Under the pieces are notes generated by a model, which saw only the letters and a list, made by a program, of their open reading frames with translations, ran no database searches and had not been told where the DNA came from. From Bacteroidales bacterium UBA1035 (lineage in GTDB: Bacteria > Bacteroidota > Bacteroidia > Bacteroidales > Dysgonomonadaceae): a stretch of DNA of 19,715 nt. The translations under genes were made by a program, and so were the position numbers. The stretch is taken from NCBI GenBank assembly GCA_002316835.1, contig DCEG01000057.1, positions 30,667 through 50,381 on the forward strand. Direction: 5' to 3'. The first letter of the stretch is position 1; each line of letters starts with the position of its first letter. Shown in pieces: positions 15,938 to 19,715 of this stretch.

Positions 15938-16441
15938 ATGAAACAATCAGCATTACAATTACTTATTGTTCTGTCAGTCGTTCTAGGATTGACAACGTGC
16001 GGAACATCTCAAATGACAGCTGAAAAAGAAGCTATCGCCAACGAAGTGAATCAGCGGATAAATGATTTCGATTTTACGTTTAAAGCTACCTACGCCTATC
16101 CTACCGGATTCGGATCCATTTATCTGTCGCCTTATTACGATGTAAAAGTGAATCCCGATACTGTTAAGGCATATTTGCCCTACTACGGTCGTGCATATGT
16201 GGCACCCATGGATCCGAGTGAAGGAGGAATAAAATTCACCAGTACAGATTTTGAATATCAGGTAGTACCCGGCCGGAAGAAAGGAAATTGGCAGGTGAAT
16301 ATCCACACACGTGATACCGGACGCGATATATTCTTGTATTTTGATATCTGGGAAAATGGATCTACCAGATTAAACGTTACGGATACCAACCGGCAACCTA
16401 TTTCGTTTCAAGGAGATATTGAGACCGGCAAGAAGGAATAA
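15938..16441 (+). CDS. DUF4251 domain lipoprotein
   Basis: 167 residues. The signal region (residues 5-20) ends LGLTTC with Cys21 as the predicted lipidated residue, so the mature protein is an envelope lipoprotein. The body has the DUF4251 pattern: FDFTFKATYAYPTGFGSIYL (residues 44-63), YYDVKVNPDTVKAYLPYYGR (66-85), then GIKFTSTDFEYQ and a C-terminal strand-rich part ending SFQGDIE. DUF4251 is widespread in Bacteroidetes, about 150-180 residues long, and has no known role. It follows the membrane-protein gene by 48 bases. That gap holds an AT-rich imperfect palindrome (15903-15932) but no perfect TAnnTTTG box, so co-transcription with purD is possible. Confidence 0.85.
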   Translation: MKQSALQLLIVLSVVLGLTTCGTSQMTAEKEAIANEVNQRINDFDFTFKATYAYPTGFGSIYLSPYYDVKVNPDTVKAYLPYYGRAYVAPMDPSEGGIKFTSTDFEYQVVPGRKKGNWQVNIHTRDTGRDIFLYFDIWENGSTRLNVTDTNRQPISFQGDIETGKKE

Positions 16442-16508
16442 TAAATAAGAAAGTAATAAACACCGGTTTATTGTGTGAAATTTGTTGTAAATCCTATCGA
16501 TAGTAACC

Positions 16509-16601
16509 GTTCTCATTTTATTGGTGAGAGAACACTTGTTGCAGAGTTTGAAATAAAATAACTGTTTTTTATCCGCAAGGCGATATGTAATCGCCGTGCG
16601 G
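16509..16601 (+). other. Structured spacer: two hairpins, possible small RNA or 3' UTR
   Basis: Between the DUF4251 gene and tsf (16442-16672) two stems precede the terminator. GTTCTC/GAGAAC is at 16509-16514 and 16528-16533. A longer stem has CCGC/GCGG (16573-16576, 16598-16601) enclosing GGCGAT/ATCGCC (16579-16584, 16590-16595), with a 2-by-2 internal loop and a 5-base end loop. No good promoter was found for a separate RNA, so a structured 3' UTR of the DUF4251 message is equally likely. Confidence 0.4.
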
Positions 16602-16613
16602 GACAAACCCAAA

Positions 16614-16643
16614 AAAAGCGCTCCGAAAAATCGGAGCGCTTTT
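16614..16643 (-). terminator. Strong bidirectional intrinsic terminator after tsf
   Basis: AAAAGCGCTCCGA (16614-16626) pairs perfectly with TCGGAGCGCTTTT (16631-16643) around an AAAA loop, 29 bases beyond the tsf stop codon. On the minus strand the stem runs into a T tract (complement of 16611-16617); on the plus strand it ends TTTTATT. It should end both the ribosomal protein operon and the convergent purD/DUF4251 unit. Confidence 0.88.
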
Positions 16644-16672
16644 ATTAGATATCGATAAAGATACCGATGCAT

Positions 16673-17494
16673 TTACGCGTTCAACGATACACGTTTGAAA
16701 ACGGTTACGGTTAACTCTTTATCGTTTTGTTTCAGGAATTGCTCAATAGTCAGCTTGTTGTCTTTAACATACTCTTGTTGCAACAAGGTAGATTCTTTAT
16801 AGAATTTCTGTAAAGCGCCTTCGGCGATTCTGTCTAGCAAGTTTTCCGGTTTTCCTGCTTCGCGTGCTTTCTCGCGTGCAATTTCCAGTTCTTTTTCTTT
16901 AACGTTTGCCGGAATTGTGTCGGGAGTAACCGAAATCGGGTTCATAGCCGCTACCTGCATTGCCACGTCTTTTGCCACATTCTCAGCAACGTTTTCTTTG
17001 TTGAAACCAACAATGGTAGCCAGTTTATTACCCATGTGGATATAAGAAACCACCGACGGAGCAGAAATGTGTTCAAAATAACCCAATTCCATTTTTTCTC
17101 CGGTAGCACCTATTTTGTCCATAATTAATTGCTGAACAGTTCCGTTGGGAAGTTCCACTTTCAACAAATCGTCCAATGTTTCGGGTTTATATTCGATAGC
17201 TGCATCCAGTATTTGTTGAGTCAATGCGATGAATTCTTCGTTTTTAGCAACAAAGTCGGTTTCGCATTGCAACGCTACCACTGCAGCGTAGTTTCCTTGT
17301 GTTTTTGCAAGCACACAACCTTCACTTGCTTCGCGATCTTCGCGTTTGGCGGCAACTGCCTGTCCTTTTTTACGAATAATTTCCATCGCTTTGTCAAAGT
17401 CGCCGTTTGCTTCGTTTAATGCACTTTTGCAATCCATCATTCCCGCACCTGTCATTTTGCGTAAATGTTGGATATCTGCCATTGTAACTGCCAT
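16673..17494 (-). CDS. tsf: Translation elongation factor Ts
   Basis: 273 residues. EF-Ts is the guanine nucleotide exchange factor for EF-Tu, restoring EF-Tu-GTP in the cytoplasm. The N-terminal UBA-like module MADIQHLRKMTGAGMMDCK (residues 5-23) and the core exchange motif LQCETDFVAKNEEF carrying the TDF triad that contacts EF-Tu are intact. The length is near the usual Bacteroidetes size. The start MAVTMADI agrees with Bacteroides proteins as I remember them. It lies 155 bases after rpsB, and that spacer carries a repeat block rather than a promoter I can recognise, so it is probably read through from the upstream ribosomal protein genes and ends at the terminator at 16614-16643. Confidence 0.97.
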   Translation of the reverse strand: MAVTMADIQHLRKMTGAGMMDCKSALNEANGDFDKAMEIIRKKGQAVAAKREDREASEGCVLAKTQGNYAAVVALQCETDFVAKNEEFIALTQQILDAAIEYKPETLDDLLKVELPNGTVQQLIMDKIGATGEKMELGYFEHISAPSVVSYIHMGNKLATIVGFNKENVAENVAKDVAMQVAAMNPISVTPDTIPANVKEKELEIAREKAREAGKPENLLDRIAEGALQKFYKESTLLQQEYVKDNKLTIEQFLKQNDKELTVTVFKRVSLNA

Positions 17495-17530
17495 TTTCCT
17501 ATATTTTTTAATTGTTTGCTTTTTTAGAAT

Positions 17531-17647
17531 TCAGATATCAGACTGCTCAGCCTGCCGCCTGGCAGTTCGCTGACAGATTTCAGACTTTCAGACATTTAAA
17601 TTACCAAATATCTATTATCTGTCTGTCATCTGACATCTGTTGTCTGT
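17531..17647 (+). repeat. CAGA/TCTG-rich inverted repeat block in the rpsB-tsf spacer
   Basis: The spacer is filled with short related units. The left half has CAGA or CAGAC at about 17532, 17539, 17574, 17581 and 17589; the right half has the complementary TCTG or GTCTG at about 17618, 17622, 17629, 17636 and 17642. The halves can pair loosely into one long stem. Inside the left half is a neat hairpin, CAGC-CTGCC/GGCAG-GCTG (17548-17556, 17561-17572). It looks like a dispersed Bacteroidetes intergenic repeat lying within a co-transcribed operon. Confidence 0.55.
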
Positions 17648-17649
17648 AT

Positions 17650-18510
17650 TTATTCTTCGTCTGCGTCTTTAGCGTATTTGCTTACAACCGATGCATTGAT
17701 GGCATCTTTGTCTTCTTTCTTAACGCGTTCTTTTTTTGCCACTTTCGATTTTCTCTCTCTCCGCGGAGTTGCTACTGCTTCTTCTTCCTGATCTTCTGCA
17801 GCACTTGCATCGGCTTTTTCAACTTTGCGTTCTTCCAAACCTTCTTTCATTGCGTCGCAAAGATATCCGATGATTAAGTCAATAGCTTTTGCTGCATCGT
17901 CGTTTGCCGGGATTACGAAATCAATATCGTTGGGATTGGAGTTTGTGTCAACAATACCAAATACGGGAATTCCAAGTTTATTGGCTTCTTTCACCGCAAT
18001 ATCTTCTTTCATAACATCCACAACGAAAAGTGCCGATGGTAAACGTGTAAGATCCTGAATTGAGCCTAAGTTTTTTTCAAGTTTTGCACGTTGACGGGTA
18101 ATTTGAAGTTTTTCGCGTTTCGATAATGTGTCAAACGTTCCGTCTTTGATCATCTTATCGATATTGCTCATTTTCTTCACCGCTTTGCGGATGGTGGGGA
18201 AGTTGGTAAGCATACCGCCAGGCCAGCGTTCAATAACGTAAGGCATATTGATGCTTAATGCTTTTTCTTCGATAACCGGTTTTGCCTGTTTCTTAGTAGC
18301 AACAAAGAGCACTTTCTTGCCCGATTTAGCAATTTGTTTCAATGCTGCAGCGGCTTCTTCGGTTTTTGCAATTGTTTTGTAGAGATCGATAATGTGAATA
18401 CCGTTACGCTCCATAAAAATGTAGGGCGCCATTGCAGGATTCCATTTTCTTTTCAAGTGGCCGAAGTGCGCTCCGGCATCAAGTAGTTGGTCAAATTCTA
18501 ATTTTGCCAT
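17650..18510 (-). CDS. rpsB: 30S ribosomal protein S2
   Basis: 286 residues. S2 binds late to the 30S subunit between head and body and is needed with S1 for initiation. Family landmarks are clear: LLDAGAHFGHLKRKWNPAM (10-28), FVATKKQAKPVI, ERWPGGMLTNFPTIRKAV and GIPVFGIVDTNSNPNDIDFVIPANDDA. The core ends near residue 225. The last 60 or so residues are a charged, low-complexity tail (EDQEEEA, RRERKSKVAKKER, DADEE), as in many Bacteroidetes S2 proteins. A near-consensus -7 box TACCTTG (18563-18569, minus) lies 52 bases upstream of the ATG and may give it its own promoter besides read-through from rpsI. Confidence 0.97.
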   Translation of the reverse strand: MAKLEFDQLLDAGAHFGHLKRKWNPAMAPYIFMERNGIHIIDLYKTIAKTEEAAAALKQIAKSGKKVLFVATKKQAKPVIEEKALSINMPYVIERWPGGMLTNFPTIRKAVKKMSNIDKMIKDGTFDTLSKREKLQITRQRAKLEKNLGSIQDLTRLPSALFVVDVMKEDIAVKEANKLGIPVFGIVDTNSNPNDIDFVIPANDDAAKAIDLIIGYLCDAMKEGLEERKVEKADASAAEDQEEEAVATPRRERKSKVAKKERVKKEDKDAINASVVSKYAKDADEE

Positions 18511-18631
18511 TGTTTGTTTTTAATTTTTTTATTCGTTTACATTCTTTTTCTTAGTCGAATCGCAAGGTAAATCACCGATATAACTGTTTCCGGCAATGTC
18601 CTTACAATTTAGATACTAAACGTCATTAAGT

Positions 18632-18679
18632 GAGCCGAATTATACGGCTCTTATATATCTTTCCGGCAAAAAATCCGGA
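18632..18679 (-). promoter_or_regulatory. Tandem hairpins between rpsI and rpsB
   Basis: Two short stems lie just after rpsI: TCCGG/CCGGA (18662-18666, 18675-18679) and GAGCCG/CGGCTC (18632-18637, 18645-18650) with a 7-base AT loop. Neither is followed by a long T run on the minus strand. They may attenuate transcription or protect the upstream mRNA end, tuning rpsB-tsf relative to rplM-rpsI. Confidence 0.45.
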
Positions 18680-18694
18680 GAATATATCCAAAAA

Positions 18695-19081
18695 TTAACG
18701 TTTCGAGAACTGGAATCTCTTCCTTGCTCCGGGACGACCTGGTTTTTTACGTTCAACAACGCGGGGATCGCGGGTCATAAAGCCTTCGGCTCTTAAAGCA
18801 GATTTGTCTTCGGGATTTAACTTCACCAATGCACGGGCAATTGCCAGTCTGGCAGCTTCCGATTGTCCTTTGTAGCCACCGCCTTGCAAGTTAATTTTAA
18901 TATCGTATTTTTCAGTTACGTTAAGTTTGCTCAACGGTTGTTTTACGATAAACTGCAGAATGGATGAAGGAAAGTAATGTTCGAGTTCGCGTTTGTTGAT
19001 AACGATTTTGCCTGAACCTTCGCTCATGAATACACGTGCTACAGCGGCTTTGCGTCTTCCAATTGAATTTATTACGTCCAT
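18695..19081 (-). CDS. rpsI: 30S ribosomal protein S9
   Basis: 128 residues, the normal length. S9 sits in the head of the 30S subunit, and its C-terminal tail reaches the P-site tRNA. Seen: IGRRKAAVARVFMSEGSG (7-24), LQGGGYKGQSEAARLAIARA (residues 65-84) and the basic end KKPGRPGARKRFQFSKR (112-128), whose final SKR is the conserved P-site tail. It starts 4 bases after the rplM stop, the usual L13-S9 pair. Confidence 0.98.
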   Translation of the reverse strand: MDVINSIGRRKAAVARVFMSEGSGKIVINKRELEHYFPSSILQFIVKQPLSKLNVTEKYDIKINLQGGGYKGQSEAARLAIARALVKLNPEDKSALRAEGFMTRDPRVVERKKPGRPGARKRFQFSKR

Positions 19082-19085
19082 CTTA

Positions 19086-19541
19086 TTATTTGAGTGTATT
19101 AATATCTATTTGTTTTGGTTTTTGAGCTTGATGCGGATGTTCATTTCCGGCATACACGTAAAGATTGTTCAGAATGGCATCGCCAAGTTTGTTTTTTGGC
19201 AACATACCTTTCACCACTTTGCGAAAAAGCCTGTCCGGGCTTCTTTTCATCAGATCGGCAGGAGTTGATTGTTTTTGTCCGCCGGGATAACCCGAGTGAC
19301 GATAATAAACCCTGTCTGTCCATTTATTTCCTGTGAGTTCAACTTTGTCGGCATTCACGATAATTACGTTATCGCCACAATCTACGTGCGGAGTAAAACT
19401 CGGTTTGTATTTACCCCTGAGTAATTTTGCCACTTTAGAACTGATTCGTCCCAGAGACTGGCCGCTAGCATCTACCAAAACCCATTCTTTCTGAGCCGTT
19501 TCTTTGTTTACGGAAATGGTTTTATAACTTAAAGTGTTCAC
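19086..19541 (-). CDS. rplM: 50S ribosomal protein L13 (GTG start)
   Basis: 151 residues. L13 is an early assembly protein of the 50S subunit. Seen: LGRISSKVAKLLRGKYKP (31-48), HVDCGDNVIIVNADKVELTG, YRHSGYPGGQK, RLFRKVVKGMLPKNKLG and a C-terminal YVYAGNEHPHQAQKP. The start codon is GTG at 19539-19541; the following NTLSYKTIS matches the N-terminus of Bacteroides L13 as I recall it, so the start is supported despite not being ATG. First gene of the L13-S9-S2-EF-Ts run, with a leader of about 130 bases and a full promoter upstream. Confidence 0.97.
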   Translation of the reverse strand: MNTLSYKTISVNKETAQKEWVLVDASGQSLGRISSKVAKLLRGKYKPSFTPHVDCGDNVIIVNADKVELTGNKWTDRVYYRHSGYPGGQKQSTPADLMKRSPDRLFRKVVKGMLPKNKLGDAILNNLYVYAGNEHPHQAQKPKQIDINTLK

Positions 19542-19672
19542 TTTTTATAGTTTTTTTAATCGTTTAATAAAATTAAGTTCGGATTTTCGCTCCCCGTTTT
19601 GTCTGGCTAAGGGACTAAATGGCAAATAAAAAGCTATAAATCAAACTCTTAAATAGATAATTTTAATAATCG
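19542..19672 (-). promoter_or_regulatory. Long 5' leader of the rplM operon
   Basis: About 130 transcribed bases separate the predicted start (near 19672) from the GTG. Much is AT-rich, but a GC-richer island at about 19577-19616 contains TCCC and GGGGA strings able to pair, followed by a CGG/CCG pair. Ribosomal protein leaders of this length often bind their own product; autoregulation by L13 is an inference here. Confidence 0.4.
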
Positions 19673-19677
19673 GACTG

Positions 19678-19708
19678 CAAAGTTACAATATTTCAAGTAA
19701 TTAACAAA
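19678..19708 (-). promoter_or_regulatory. Complete Bacteroidetes promoter for rplM-rpsI-rpsB-tsf
   Basis: On the minus strand, TTTG (complement of 19705-19708) is followed after exactly 19 bases by TAACTTTG (complement of 19678-19685). This is the -33/-7 arrangement of the primary Bacteroidetes sigma factor and the best-formed promoter in the window. Confidence 0.75.
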
Positions 19709-19715
19709 GAGTTTT

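Noticed and set aside
17531..17647. Possible CRISPR array in the rpsB-tsf spacer
   Set aside because: Units are only 4-6 bases, degenerate and face both ways. There are no regular spacers and no cas genes.

Overview
The window looks like chromosomal DNA of a Bacteroidales bacterium, probably near Porphyromonadaceae/Dysgonomonadaceae; the placement is inferred. Three things support it. The run rplM-rpsI-rpsB-tsf is in the usual Bacteroidetes order. Several starts are preceded by the Bacteroidetes -7 box TAnnTTTG, with little Shine-Dalgarno signal. A prolyl tripeptidyl peptidase closely resembles Porphyromonas gingivalis PtpA. Two Bacteroidetes lipoprotein or DUF families (DUF4251, probable DUF6427) also fit.

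Layout. 1-590 (minus, cut by the window edge): a lipoprotein form of ecotin, a serine protease inhibitor. 696-1964 (plus): a U32-family protein of the tRNA/rRNA hydroxylation type, tail to tail with the next operon. 1967-7278 (minus): a tightly packed seven-gene run, transcribed MBL hydrolase (WalJ/YycJ type), GT2-like transferase, GT4 transferase, SAM methyltransferase, WcaE/WfgS-like GT2, SpoU/TrmH RNA methyltransferase, DCC (DUF393) protein. The four central genes look like a small surface-glycan block set inside housekeeping genes. 7399-9609 (minus): secreted PtpA-like peptidase. 9685-9827: a hairpin-rich intergenic repeat that touches the stop codon of the following FabK/nitronate-monooxygenase-like flavoprotein (9826-10779). 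10968-13391 (minus): a PIF1/RecD-like helicase with HRDC and HTH domains. 13589-16441 (plus): purD, a polytopic membrane protein, and a DUF4251 lipoprotein. 16442-16672: a structured spacer ending in a strong bidirectional terminator. 16673-19541 (minus): rplM-rpsI-rpsB-tsf, driven by a well-formed promoter at 19678-19708.

How it fits together. Most of the window is housekeeping: translation, purine synthesis, fatty acid or flavin metabolism, RNA modification and DNA repair. A cell-surface theme runs through it: glycan assembly, an exported tripeptidase and an envelope-anchored protease inhibitor. No CRISPR array, tRNA, rRNA, transposase or phage gene was seen. No gap between genes exceeds 300 bases. 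I did not find a clearly new multi-gene system. The best leads are the lipidated, C-terminally extended ecotin, the embedded glycan block, the two intergenic repeat elements, and the structured leader and spacer regions around the ribosomal protein operon.
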